Below, in pieces: positions 18,186-26,951 of a stretch of 64,000 nucleotides of DNA. The position numbers and the translations under genes are program-made. How positions within the stretch are numbered: the first letter of the stretch is position 1; the number at the start of each line of letters is the position of its first letter. This stretch comes from Streptomyces sp. V4I2 (lineage in GTDB: Bacteria; Actinomycetota; Actinomycetes; Streptomycetales; Streptomycetaceae): assembly GCF_030817655.1 (NCBI RefSeq), contig NZ_JAUSZM010000003.1, positions 10,354,001 through 10,418,000 on the forward strand. Reading direction: 5' to 3'. The notes under the pieces are model-generated. The model worked only from the letters and a program-made list of their open reading frames with translations, did no database searches and was not told where the DNA came from.

Positions 18186-19160
18186 CAGATTATGGTTGTG
18201 ACCTGGGGTTTCGTGGATTCCATGTAGTGGTTGGCTTCGTACTCGACGGGCGGAACGTGCCCTATCTCACCGTGGAGTCGGCGGTGGTTGTACCAGTCGA
18301 CCCACTCTGCGGTGGCCAACTCGACCCGACCTGGGAGAGCGACTTCCAGGGCCGTCGGGGCTTGATGAGCTCGGTCTTGTACAGGCCGATCGTGCTCTCC
18401 ATCAGGGCATTGTCGTAGGCGTCGCCGACCGATCCGATCGAGGCGGCGATGCCGGGGGCGTCCAGGTGCTCGGCGAGCCGGAAACTCGTGTATTGCGACC
18501 CGGCATCCGAGTGGTGGATCAACTCGCCTGGCTGAACTGGGTGTTGGTCGCGGTCGCGCTGCCAGATCGCCATCTCCACAGCGTCCAGGACGAAGACCGT
18601 TTCCTTCACGGTGGCCGCGGACCAGCCGACGATCCGGCGGGAGAACGTGTCCACGAGGAAGGCGACATAGACAACACCGGCCCAGGTCTTCACGTGGGTG
18701 AAGTCCGCGACCCAGCAGTGGTTCGGGGCGGCAGCGACGAAGTCGCGGTCCAGCAGGTCCGGCGCCCGTTCGGCCTGCCCGCCGGGCAGCGTAGTGATCA
18801 CGCGTTTACCACGGACCGCCCCAGTGATGCCGAGTTCACGCATCAGGCGTTCGACGGTGCAGCGGGCCACGCGGCGTCCCTGCCGGTTCAGCTCACGCCA
18901 GATCTTCCTCGCCCCGTAGACGTGGTAGTTGGCCTCGAAGACCTCGCTGATCTGTTCCTTCAGTTCGGCGTCCCGCACGGTCCTGGCCGACGGCGTGCTC
19001 CGCCGTCTGTGGTGGGCGTAGTAGGTGGAAGGGGCGATCTTGCAGTCGTGCTCGGTGAGCGTCCTGCAGATCGGCTCGACGCCGCCGAAACGGTCCCGGT
19101 GCTCGTCGATGAACGCTACGAGCGTGTGTGTGGCCGGTCGAGCTCGGCCGCGAAGAAACT
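18186..19160 (-). pseudogene. IS3-family transposase OrfB, frameshifted near its C terminus
   Basis: The integrase-type DDE domain is present: CWVADFTHVKTWAGVVYVAF (first Asp), IHHSDAGSQYTS (second Asp) and NALMESTIGLYKTELI (Glu). Just after RPWKSLSQV a tandem copy of CGACC (18322-18331) adds five bases and throws the frame off, ending at 18262. If one copy is removed, the frame continues with ELATAEWVDWYNHRRLHGEI and GHVPPVEYEA, the normal end of the family, to a stop at 18186. All three acidic catalytic residues precede the shift. Loss of the C-terminal segment probably inactivates the protein. Confidence 0.8.
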
Positions 19161-19442
19161 CGCCGCGGCCTTCAGGATCTCGTTGGCCCGCTTCAGTTCG
19201 GCGTTCTCCTTCTTCAACGCCTTGAGCTGGGCGGACTCCTCCGTCGTCGTCCCCGGACGTGTCCCCGCGTCGATCTCGTGCTGCTTCACCCAGTTCCGCA
19301 GCGTCTCGCGGGAGCCGATGCCGAGCTTCTCGGCCACCGCCTGCAGGGTGGCCGTCTCGTTCGGGTAGTCGTCGCCTACTTCGGCGACCATGCGCACCGC
19401 GCGACGGCGGAGCTCGAGCGGGTAACGGGAAGGTCGTGCCAC
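19116..19442 (-). CDS. IS3-family transposase OrfA
   Basis: 108 residues: an N-terminal helix-turn-helix of the transposase_8 type (MARPSRYPLELRRRAVRMVA, LGIGSRETLRNWVKQHEID) and a C-terminal leucine-zipper-like helix (ALKKENAELKRANEILKAAA). It ends in FFAAELDRPHTRS, where IS3 elements of this group make a -1 frameshift into orfB. The frames overlap over about 40 bases, with a likely slip site around the AGTTTCTTC codons near 19155-19165. The sequence appears complete. Confidence 0.88.
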   Translation of the reverse strand: MARPSRYPLELRRRAVRMVAEVGDDYPNETATLQAVAEKLGIGSRETLRNWVKQHEIDAGTRPGTTTEESAQLKALKKENAELKRANEILKAAASFFAAELDRPHTRS

Positions 19443-19492
19443 GACTCGATCCCTTCATGAAATCGAGTCTCCATTCGAACCGGGGCGGTTCA

Positions 19493-19614
19493 ATACCCGC
19501 GTTCCAGCTCGGCCAGGCATTGACGTCGGTGTGCAGGGCCCAGAGGGTTGCGGGGGCGGCCTCGATGGTGGTGGTCAGCTCGACGACGGGGGCCGAGCGG
19601 TCGATGTCCTTCAC
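19493..19614 (-). pseudogene. SRPBCC-family protein, N-terminal fragment
   Basis: From a GTG at 19614 preceded by AAGGAAACC, the frame encodes about 40 residues of a polyketide-cyclase/START-like (SRPBCC) protein: APVVELTTTIEAAPATLWAL, then HTDVNAWPSWNAGIE, a pattern common at the start of this family. It is cut off at 19492 by the right end of the IS3 element, and the remainder is not present on the other side. Confidence 0.65.
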
Positions 19615-19658
19615 GGTTTCCTTCTCTTCAGGTGGTGTCGGCTGGGTTCTACGAGGCG

Positions 19659-20430
19659 TCAGTCCTGGTCCGGGATCCAGGAACCGTGGATTCCGGCGGC
19701 GACCCGGCGCGGCAGGTGCACGGTGGCGACGGGCGCGGCCCTGATGTCGGTGGCGTCCAGGACGAGGAGCTGGGCGGTGTCCGCGTGCAGGTCGCTCACG
19801 ACGGTCAGCAGATAGCCGTCGTCCTCCGAGGTGCCGTGCTCGGCGGGTACGAAGACCGCCTCGCTGGGCAGCCGCCCGTCGCCGACGTTCAGAAGGGAGC
19901 GGGTTCCGGTGGTCCGGTCGTACTTGACGACGCCGAAGTTCCCGGCACCTCGGTCGTCCGGGAAGGAGATCGCGTACTGGTAGCGGTGCCTGCGGCCGGT
20001 GAGTTCCTCGTTGATGGTGGGAAACTCCACGACCAGGTCGTCGACGATCCGTTCGCCCATTGCCGGTTGAAGGAACGGGAGTTGGGGGTGGCTCCGCGCC
20101 CCGGTGCGCCCACCCACCAGTTCCAGGACCGCCGGAAGCCCTCCCGGTCCACGGTGGGCCCCTCCAGCACGACGCGACAGCACACCGATCCGGGCGGGCT
20201 GTTCGTCCTTCCAGGCGTAGGGGATGCCCGAGGTCTCGGTGGGGTCGAAGGTCACCGTTCCCTCGACGAAGACCACGTACCGCTCGGTGAGGGCGAAGTC
20301 GTGCTTGAGCGACGCACAGGCGTCCGGCACGTCCTCGCTGTGGATCAGTTCCCCCTTCTCCGAGGCGACGTGGTGGGTCAGGGCGAGTTGGCCGTCCGCA
20401 CCGGCGATCTCTCGCGCCTCATCGGCCGTC
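19659..20430 (-). pseudogene. carotenoid-cleavage-oxygenase-type protein, C-terminal part with internal deletion
   Basis: The C-terminal half of an RPE65/carotenoid oxygenase-type iron dioxygenase. KHDFALTERYVVFVEGTV carries one conserved iron-ligand His, and the C terminus ends VAAGIHGSWIPDQD with the last ligand His. Between ARIGVLSR and LVVEFPTINEELTGRRHRYQ the family should have the HxxNAYD-type segment with another ligand His. That segment is missing and the local reading frame is disturbed. The N-terminal part is also absent here; a matching piece lies on the opposite strand at 20947-21303. The protein cannot be functional. Confidence 0.75.
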
Positions 20431-20635
20431 CGACCCATTGGCGTCCTGAACGCACCGCTCGCCGATTCCTTCGCGGCGGCGCTCACGCCGCTCGACAGCT
20501 GGGATTCCGCCGGATCCGCGACGGCGGCGGAGTGGGGGAGCGGGGGAGTGGTGCGGTGGCCCGCTGACGTGCGGTGTCCGGCTCCCGCCGCCCAGCGAGG
20601 CACTCCCGGCGGCCGGGCGCCCCGCGCTGAGGGCG

Positions 20636-20946
20636 TCAGTGCGGCGGAATCAGCCGTCGCTGGCGTTCGGTGAGCGGCTGGGGCTGATGCCGGGAGACCT
20701 TGGCGAGCAGACGCGCGAGGGTGAGCTCCTCCTCGGGGGGCAGGTGCTCCAGCCAGCTCTTCTGGCGATGCGCGGTCCACCAGTGCAAGAACTCGTCGAT
20801 GACGGTCTCGCCTTGCTCGGTGAGGGCGACGACGAGCATGCGTCCGTCGTCGGGCTGGGGCGTCCTAGTGAGGAGGCCGGCCCGTTCCAGGGTGTGCAGT
20901 GCCGATGTGACGCTCGCGGTGGAGATACTCAGCAGGTCGGCGAGCA
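20636..20946 (-). pseudogene. MarR-family regulator lacking its N terminus
   Basis: The winged-helix core and C-terminal dimerisation helices of a MarR regulator are present: DLLSISTASVTSALHTLERA, GLLTRTPQPDDGRMLVVALT (recognition helix and wing), then a long helix to HLPPEEELTLARLLAKVSRH. The first 40 or so residues, which normally contribute to the dimer interface, are missing. At about 20946 the sequence changes to carotenoid-oxygenase coding on the opposite strand. An ATG at 20974 could start translation but lies in the foreign sequence. Confidence 0.7.
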
Positions 20947-21303
20947 ACGGCGACGGCATGCTGCGCATGTTCACCTTCGCCGACGGCCACGTCGACCACC
21001 GCAGCCGCTATGTGCGGACCGAGAAGCTGAAGCTGGAACGCGCCGCCCCCCGTTCGCTGTTCGGCGCCTACCGCAACCCCTACACCGACCACGTCACCGT
21101 GGCGGGCAAGAGCCGGGGGGCGGTGAACACCAGCGTCGCCTTGCACGCCGGGAAGCTCCTGGTCCTGAAGGAGGACGCCCGCCCCACGCGGATCGACACC
21201 GACTCCCTGGAGACCTACGGAGAATGAGACTTCGACGGTGGGGTCAGCAGCCCGACCTTCACCGCCCATCCCAACCCCGAGCACCTGGTCCAGGCCGGCT
21301 GAC
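20947..21303 (+). pseudogene. carotenoid-cleavage-oxygenase-type protein, N-terminal part
   Basis: An open stretch matching the early blades of the same oxygenase family: DGMLRMFTFADGHVDHRSRY, FGAYRNPYTDHVTVAG, NTSVALHAGKLLVLKEDARP, TRIDTDSLETYGE. There the expected Trp codon (TGG) is TGA at 21225-21227. After that stop the frame continues with DFDGGVSSPTFTAHPNP, another family motif. The fragment has no start of its own and ends at 21303. The partner C-terminal part lies on the other strand at 19659-20430, with a truncated MarR gene between them. Confidence 0.75.
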
Positions 21304-21386
21304 GTCCGACAGGAGGCATCGAGACGAGCTTGGCGACGGGCGGGCGGCGTGGGCCCGCCGGATCCCCCTCGGAGTCCGGACAGCGG

Positions 21387-22592
21387 TTACCGGCGACGGC
21401 CGAGCAGCAGCCCGCCGGCGACCAGGGCCGAGGCGAGACCGAGGAGACCGACGGCGTGGGCCATGCTGCCGGTGGCCGATTCCAGGCCGATCAGGACGAG
21501 CGGGCTGATGAACTCGCCCGCGAAGAAGGCGGCCGTCCACAGTCCGGTGCCGCGGCCCCGGTCGGCGTAGCTGAGCCTGGACATCGCGATGGTCAGCAGC
21601 GAGGGCAACAGCATGCCGGTGCCGAGGCAGTTGAGCACCGCGCCGACGACCACGACCACCGGGCTGTTCGCCAGGGCGATCACCACGAAACCGGCGGCGC
21701 AGAGGGCGAAGACGAGGGGCAGCCTGCCGACCGGGCCGCCGGACAGTCTGGTGAAGGCGATGGAACCGACCACGGTGGCGGCGCTGGCGACCGCGGTGGC
21801 CAGGCCGATGACGCCGGTGGACTTCACGCCCAGGTCGTCGAGCAGGTAGGACATCTCGACGGGCACGGTGTAGAAGACCATCGCGCCGAACACGGTCAAT
21901 GCGCAGATGCCCGCCATCCGGCGAATGGGGAACGGCCGCTTCTCGCCCGCGGGTTCTTCGGCTTCCTCGACGCCGGCCGGCCTGGGCTTGGACAGGATGA
22001 CCGCCATGGCGGGGGCCAGCAGCAGGCCCACGGCATAGATCCAGAAGGGCGCGCGCCAGCCCGCCGAGCCGAGGGCGCCGCCGATGACGAAGAACGCGGT
22101 GGCGGAGACGGAGGCGCACATGGTCTGCAGGGCCAGGTAGCGGTCGCGCGTCCGACCGCTGTAGTAGTCGCCGATCAACGTGGTGCAGCAGGTCATGATG
22201 GCCGCCTCGACGATGCCGACCAGCACCCGGCTGATCACGATGGCGCCGAGTGAATCCAGCCACAGCGGGGCGGTACCGAGCAGCGAGTACAGAATCGTCG
22301 CCCCGACCAGCAGCCGTACCCGGCCGAGGCGGTCCACGATCACGCCCGCGAAGGGGGCAAGCAGCGCGAGCGCGAGCGCGGGGATGGTCAGGACTACCGG
22401 GACGAGGGTCTTCACTCCCGGCACGGCCGCGAAGTGCTCCTGCATCTTGGGCAGGACCGGCGCGAGGAGGACGGCGCCCAGCACCGGCAGACAGCTGCCC
22501 GCCATCAGGAGCACGGCGCGCAGCGGCCCTGCGCTCTCGGTACTCGGGCGCAGTCTGTCGGCGGGCGTGGGCGGGGAAATGGGTCTGGACAT
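21387..22592 (-). CDS. MFS transporter
   Basis: About 401 residues with twelve predicted membrane segments. The first starts at AVLLMAGSCLPVLGAVLLAP. The conserved loop after helix 2 reads GVIVDRLGRVRLL, the MFS GxLaDrxGRrr motif. ATG at 22592 has GGAG ten bases upstream, and an earlier in-frame start would add an unlikely leader. It lies 145 bases downstream of the LysR gene on the same strand and faces away from the catabolic genes, so it is a plausible uptake or efflux partner for the pathway substrate. The substrate cannot be named from sequence. Confidence 0.88.
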   Translation of the reverse strand: MSRPISPPTPADRLRPSTESAGPLRAVLLMAGSCLPVLGAVLLAPVLPKMQEHFAAVPGVKTLVPVVLTIPALALALLAPFAGVIVDRLGRVRLLVGATILYSLLGTAPLWLDSLGAIVISRVLVGIVEAAIMTCCTTLIGDYYSGRTRDRYLALQTMCASVSATAFFVIGGALGSAGWRAPFWIYAVGLLLAPAMAVILSKPRPAGVEEAEEPAGEKRPFPIRRMAGICALTVFGAMVFYTVPVEMSYLLDDLGVKSTGVIGLATAVASAATVVGSIAFTRLSGGPVGRLPLVFALCAAGFVVIALANSPVVVVVGAVLNCLGTGMLLPSLLTIAMSRLSYADRGRGTGLWTAAFFAGEFISPLVLIGLESATGSMAHAVGLLGLASALVAGGLLLGRRR

Positions 22593-22737
22593 GCCGAACT
22601 CCACGGGTGGTGGCAGGGGTGCGGCGCAGGACCGCTGCGGTGTGGCCACGCAGCGGGGCACCGGCACACCAGGGGACACGCCCGGGACAGCGGGCGTCGG
22701 GGACTGCCCCGACTATGAGCCAGGCCGTTCCCGGCGA

Positions 22738-23697
22738 CTACCCCTCACGTGATCGCACTGCCGGATCCTCGCCATCCGTGCTGTGGATGGCGACTGTCCG
22801 CACGGCCGACGCCACGCGGGCGGCCGTGTCCCGCAGCCAGATGTGCCCGGCGTCGTGGGTGTGGACGGGGTGCCACCACAGCGCCTGCCGCAGGGGGACG
22901 GTCGCGTAGGGCGGCGTCATGATCCGTACCGGTGCGGTGCCGTGCAGGCGTTCGGCGAGGAGTGCCGGGACGAGGGCGATCCGGTGGGTGCCGGCGACCA
23001 GGAAGGGCAGCACCGTGAAGCTGTCGACGGAGACGCTCACCCGCGGTTCGATGCCGAGCATGCCGAGCTGGTGGACCGCCGGGCTGTCGTAGGCGCGCTG
23101 GTACGTCACCCACGGCAGCCGCGCCAGGTCGTCACGGGAGAGACGGTCGCCCACCTCGGGGTTGTCCTCGGCGACGAGGAAGACCCAGCCGTCCTCGTAC
23201 AGCTCGGTGACCGGGAAGTCGCTGATGATGCCGTGCGGCATGACCACGCCGTCCAGGGTGCTCAGCACGGCACCGGCCATCTCGGTGATGCCGGCCGGGA
23301 TCTGGACGAAGCGCACGCGGATGAGGGGCGCCTCACGGTCGAGGATCCGGGTGAGTTCGGCGCCGAAGACGGCCACCGAGTAGTCGCTGACGGCGAGGGT
23401 GAATTCGCGGGACTCCGTCGCCGGATCGAAGTCGGCCTGGCTGGTGAAGAGGCGTTCCAGCTGGTCGCAGACGGTGGAGGTGCGGTCGAGCAGGACTTGG
23501 CCGAGGGCCGTCAGTTCGTAGTGCCCGCCGACGCGGGCGAGCAGGTCGTCGTCGAAGTGCCGGCGCAGCCGGGCGAGCGCGCCGCTCATCGCGGGCTGGC
23601 TCAGACCGACGCGCCGGCCGGCCCTGGTGACGTTGCGCTCCTCCAGCAGGGCGCGCAGAGCGACGACCAGATTGAGATCAAGGCTTGCGAGGTTCAC
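22738..23697 (-). CDS. LysR-family transcriptional regulator
   Basis: About 319 residues. The N-terminal winged helix-turn-helix (residues about 5-65: LNLVVALRALLEERNVTRAG, LSQPAMSGALARLRRHFDDD) is followed by a periplasmic-binding-protein-like effector domain. The subfamily resembles NodD/NahR-type regulators, which often respond to aromatic compounds. I place the start at the GTG at 23697 because GGAG precedes it and the family begins at this point; an ATG at 23754 is in frame. It is divergent from the catabolic operon that begins at 23827, with an inverted repeat between them, and is the natural candidate for its regulator. Confidence 0.9.
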   Translation of the reverse strand: MNLASLDLNLVVALRALLEERNVTRAGRRVGLSQPAMSGALARLRRHFDDDLLARVGGHYELTALGQVLLDRTSTVCDQLERLFTSQADFDPATESREFTLAVSDYSVAVFGAELTRILDREAPLIRVRFVQIPAGITEMAGAVLSTLDGVVMPHGIISDFPVTELYEDGWVFLVAEDNPEVGDRLSRDDLARLPWVTYQRAYDSPAVHQLGMLGIEPRVSVSVDSFTVLPFLVAGTHRIALVPALLAERLHGTAPVRIMTPPYATVPLRQALWWHPVHTHDAGHIWLRDTAARVASAVRTVAIHSTDGEDPAVRSREG

Positions 23698-23758
23698 GGC
23701 GGCACTCCAGCGTGCGAAAGCGGCGACACGATAACTCTGACGGATGGTCGTCATCCAA

Positions 23759-23776
23759 ATAATCGATTTCCGTTAT
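23759..23776. promoter_or_regulatory. candidate LysR operator
   Basis: An inverted repeat ATAA-N10-TTAT in the 129-base interval between the divergent LysR and FAH genes, in an unusually AT-rich patch for this DNA. It fits the size and symmetry of LysR-type boxes. Another ATAAC lies at 23731. Confidence 0.45.
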
Positions 23777-23826
23777 CCCAAAGGCTGCGGCCAGATTAGT
23801 CCCATCGCAATCAGGAGGACACGTTC

Positions 23827-24825
23827 GTGAAACCCGCAGCCAGGTCCGCCTCTTTCGCCGGACCTTTTGCCCTCGGCACCCTTTCCGCCCCTGACGGCGT
23901 CCCGTTTCCCGCTCTCGTCACGCCGGACGGCAGCGTCCTCGACCTGCGCGCCGCGCTCGGCGAGCACGAACTGACGATCCGCACGCTCCTGGAACGCTGG
24001 GACGAGGCCGGGCCCCGCCTGCACGTCCTCGCGAGGGACGACAAGGCCGCCTGGCAGCCCCTCCTGGGCCTGCGGGTGCACGCTCCGGTGGAGCCCCGGC
24101 AGGTCTTCCAGTCGGGTGCGAATTACCGGCAGCACGTGATCGACCTTGAGGTCGCCCACCGCGCACCCGACGACCCCCGCACGGCCGAGGAGGCTCGCGA
24201 GGAGATCGCCGCTCTCATGGACCGGCGGGCGGCCGAGGACCTGCCGTACGTCTTCATCGGCCTGCCCAGCGCGATCACCGGGCCGTACGACGACGTACAG
24301 CTTCCCGACTGGGCCGAAAAGCCGGACTGGGAACTGGAGTTGGCGGCCGTCATCGGTAAACCCGCCTACCGGGTGTCCACGGACGAGGCGCTGGAGTACG
24401 TCGCCGGCTACACCATCGCCAACGACCTCACCGACCGTGCCACCGTCTTCCGCCGGGACATGCCCGCCATCGGCACCGATTGGCTGCGCAGCAAGAACGC
24501 CCCCGGTTTCACCCCGCTCGGTCCGTGGATCGTGCCCGCCGAGTCGATCGCCGATCCCGGCGATCTGCGGGTCACGCTCAGGCTCAACGGCGAGACCATG
24601 CAGGACGAGTCCACCAAGGACATGCTCTTCGGAGTCGCCAGGCTGGTGTCGTACATCTCGCGGACTTCCCGACTCCTGCCCGGTGACCTCGTGTTGACCG
24701 GCAGCCCGGCCGGCAACGGCATCCATTGGGGGCGGCTGCTGCGCGACGGCGACGTCATGGAGGGGTCCATCACCGGTCTCAGCGTGCAGCGCACCCGATG
24801 CGTGTCCGAGGAGACGGGTTCATGA
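23827..24825 (+). CDS. fumarylacetoacetate hydrolase family protein (first)
   Basis: A 332-residue FAH-family enzyme with an N-terminal cap (about 1-95) and the catalytic FAH domain (about 95-320). Metal-ligand-type residues are visible in WELELAAVIGK (Glu-x-Glu) and in ANDLTDRATVF (Asp). Family members hydrolyse or hydrate beta-dicarbonyl products of ring cleavage. The GTG at 23827 follows AGGAGG at good spacing. The stop overlaps the next gene's start (ATGA), so the two are translationally coupled. This is the first gene of the catabolic operon; the exact substrate is not deducible. Confidence 0.88.
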   Translation: MKPAARSASFAGPFALGTLSAPDGVPFPALVTPDGSVLDLRAALGEHELTIRTLLERWDEAGPRLHVLARDDKAAWQPLLGLRVHAPVEPRQVFQSGANYRQHVIDLEVAHRAPDDPRTAEEAREEIAALMDRRAAEDLPYVFIGLPSAITGPYDDVQLPDWAEKPDWELELAAVIGKPAYRVSTDEALEYVAGYTIANDLTDRATVFRRDMPAIGTDWLRSKNAPGFTPLGPWIVPAESIADPGDLRVTLRLNGETMQDESTKDMLFGVARLVSYISRTSRLLPGDLVLTGSPAGNGIHWGRLLRDGDVMEGSITGLSVQRTRCVSEETGS

Positions 24826-25778
24826 ACCGGAACGACCCCGAGGGCGCGATCGCGGAGGCCGCCAGGAAGTACTCCAACTGGGGCCGCTGGGGCGAGGACG
24901 ATGTCCTGGGCACCCTCAACTTCCTCGATGAGGGCAAGCGGCGGGAGGGCGCCGCCCTCGTCCGGCGGGGCGCGAGTTTCTCGCTGTCGCAGCGGTTCGA
25001 CATGGACGGCCCGCAGAAGGGCTGGCGGCGCCGCACCAATCCGGTGCACACCATGCTCGACACCGGCACCGATGCCGCCCTGGGCAACCAGGGCTTCCCG
25101 CACGGCATCGGCGGCGCCGACGACGTGATCGCGATGCCGCTCCAGTGCTCCACCCAGTGGGACGGCCTGGGGCACATCTTCGACCACGGCAAGGCGTGGA
25201 ACGGCCGGGCGGCCGAGAAGGTCGTCACCTCCGACGGCGACCTGGTCACCGGCATCGAGCACATGGCGCCGCACGTCGCCGGGCGCGGTGTGCTGCTGGA
25301 CGTCGGCCGAGTCCACGGGCAGGACGGCGAGTTGCCCGACGGGTTCGCCGTCACCGAGGAGCACCTCACCCAGGCCGCCGCCGCCCACGGGGTGCGGGTC
25401 GGCCGCGGGGACATCGTCGTCGTACGCACCGGACAGCTCAGCCGGGTCCGCCGCGAGGGCTGGGGCGACTACGCGGGTGGCGCGGCGCCCGGCCTGTCGT
25501 TCACCACGGCCGGCTGGCTGCATCGCACGGAGATCGCCGCGATCGCCACCGATACCTGGGGTTTCGAGGTCCGGCCCAACGAGTTCGAGCGCGCCTTCCA
25601 GCCGCTGCACCAGGTCGTCATCCCCAACATGGGCCTGCTGATCGGCGAGATGTGGGACCTCGACACGCTCGCCGCGGACTGCGCGGCCGACGGCGTGTAC
25701 GAGTTCTGGCTGACCGCCGCTCCCCTCCCGATCACCGGCGCCGTCGGCTCCCCGGTCAACCCGATCGCCGTCAAGTAG
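24822..25778 (+). CDS. cyclase-family metal-dependent hydrolase
   Basis: A 318-residue member of the Cyclase (PF04199) family, which includes kynurenine formamidases and isatin hydrolases. The metal site region reads STQWDGLGHIFDHGKAWNGR, a version of the HxGTHxDxPxH motif in which the first His is replaced, as in the longer actinomycete/proteobacterial subgroup that carries WDxLxH. Other conserved pieces are RGVLLDVGRVHG and a C-terminal Glu-bearing segment. It starts with ATG overlapping the stop of the previous gene. A hydrolytic ring-opening or amide/lactone cleavage step is likely. Confidence 0.85.
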   Translation: MNRNDPEGAIAEAARKYSNWGRWGEDDVLGTLNFLDEGKRREGAALVRRGASFSLSQRFDMDGPQKGWRRRTNPVHTMLDTGTDAALGNQGFPHGIGGADDVIAMPLQCSTQWDGLGHIFDHGKAWNGRAAEKVVTSDGDLVTGIEHMAPHVAGRGVLLDVGRVHGQDGELPDGFAVTEEHLTQAAAAHGVRVGRGDIVVVRTGQLSRVRREGWGDYAGGAAPGLSFTTAGWLHRTEIAAIATDTWGFEVRPNEFERAFQPLHQVVIPNMGLLIGEMWDLDTLAADCAADGVYEFWLTAAPLPITGAVGSPVNPIAVK

Positions 25779-25820
25779 CGCCTCGCATCGAGCGCCAAGA
25801 GGCACGAAGGAGTTCCCCGC

Positions 25821-26951
25821 ATGAAAAACCCCCGCACCGTCCTGGTCGTCGGCGGCGGATCGGCCGGCAACGCCGTCACCATCCTGCTCCGCCGGGCCGG
25901 ACTGACCGTCGACCTCATCGAGGCCAGCGAGGACTGGAACGCCACCGCGGGTTCCGGCATCACCGTCCAGGGCAACGCCCTGCGGGTCCTGCGCGAACTG
26001 GGCGTGTGGGAGCAGGTGCGGGCCTCCGGGTTCGGCTTCGGATCGCTCGGCATCACCGGCCCCGACGGCACCGTCCTGCACGTCGTCGAGGACATCCGCA
26101 CCGGCGGTGACGACCTGCCCGCCACCGTCGGCATGCAGCGCCCGCAGTTGCAGTGCATCCTCATCGACGCCGTCCGGGCGAGCGGCGCCTCGGTGCGCCT
26201 CGGCACCCGCGCCGAGAGCTTCGACCAGGACGCCGACGGCGTGCGGGTGCGTTTCACCGACGGCAGCGAAGGCCGCTACGACCTGGTGATCGCCGCGGAC
26301 GGCATGGGATCGAGCACACGAGCCGCGATCGGCATCGCCGACCGTCCCGTGCCGACGGGTATGGCCATCTGGCGCATCGCCGCTCCCCGTCCCGAGGGCC
26401 TGGAGCGCACCGACCTCGCCTACGGCGGCCCCGCCTACATCGCCGGCTACTGCCCCACCAGCCGGGACACGATCTACGCCTACGCGGTCGAGGCCAACCG
26501 CGATCGCGCGTCCATACCCCCCGAGAGCTACGCCGACGAGATGCGTAGCCTCGTGCAGGCGTACGGCGGCCACTGGACCGAGATCGTCAAGCACATCGAC
26601 GATCCGGCGAAGGTCAACTACACGTGGTACCACCGCCTGCTGGTGGAGGGCTCCTGGCACCGTGGACGGATCGTGCTGATCGGTGACGCGGCCCACAGCT
26701 GCCCGCCCACCCTGGCCCAGGGCGCCGCGATGTCCCTGGAGGACGCGCTGGTCCTCGCCGAGCTGCTCACCGGCACCGCCGACTGGGACGACCAGCTGTT
26801 CCAGACGTACTACGAGCGCCGTATCGCGCGGGTGCGCCCGGTGGTGGACGCCTCCATGCAGATCGGGCAGTGGCAGCTCGACGGGGTGCACGACGCCGAT
26901 GTGCCCGGCCTGGTCAACCGCATGTCGACCATGCTCAGGGACCTGCCGTGA
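25821..26951 (+). CDS. class A FAD-dependent aromatic monooxygenase
   Basis: A 376-residue single-component flavin hydroxylase of the PHBH/salicylate-hydroxylase type. The N-terminal dinucleotide fold reads VLVVGGGSAGNAVTILLRRA. The DG motif is DLVIAADGMGSSTRAAIG and the second FAD motif VLIGDAAHSCPPTLAQGAAM. Such enzymes use NAD(P)H and O2 to hydroxylate aromatic acids, often generating a catechol for ring cleavage. ATG at 25821 has AAGGAG nine bases upstream. Its GTGA overlap with the next gene indicates coupled translation. Its place before a ring-cleavage dioxygenase fits a hydroxylation step. Confidence 0.9.
   Translation: MKNPRTVLVVGGGSAGNAVTILLRRAGLTVDLIEASEDWNATAGSGITVQGNALRVLRELGVWEQVRASGFGFGSLGITGPDGTVLHVVEDIRTGGDDLPATVGMQRPQLQCILIDAVRASGASVRLGTRAESFDQDADGVRVRFTDGSEGRYDLVIAADGMGSSTRAAIGIADRPVPTGMAIWRIAAPRPEGLERTDLAYGGPAYIAGYCPTSRDTIYAYAVEANRDRASIPPESYADEMRSLVQAYGGHWTEIVKHIDDPAKVNYTWYHRLLVEGSWHRGRIVLIGDAAHSCPPTLAQGAAMSLEDALVLAELLTGTADWDDQLFQTYYERRIARVRPVVDASMQIGQWQLDGVHDADVPGLVNRMSTMLRDLP

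Larger units (their letters stand above)
18158..19492. mobile_element. IS3-family insertion sequence
   Basis: About 1335 bases. The left terminus reads TGAACCGCCCCGGGTTCGAT and the inverted right terminus TGAACCGCCCCGGTTCGAAT; they match except for one extra G. It contains orfA and orfB on the minus strand in the usual overlapping arrangement. I find no matching 3- or 4-base target duplication (GCGCG before, TACCC after). The genes on the two sides are fragments of different proteins, so an IS-mediated deletion probably removed the DNA between them. Confidence 0.88.
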
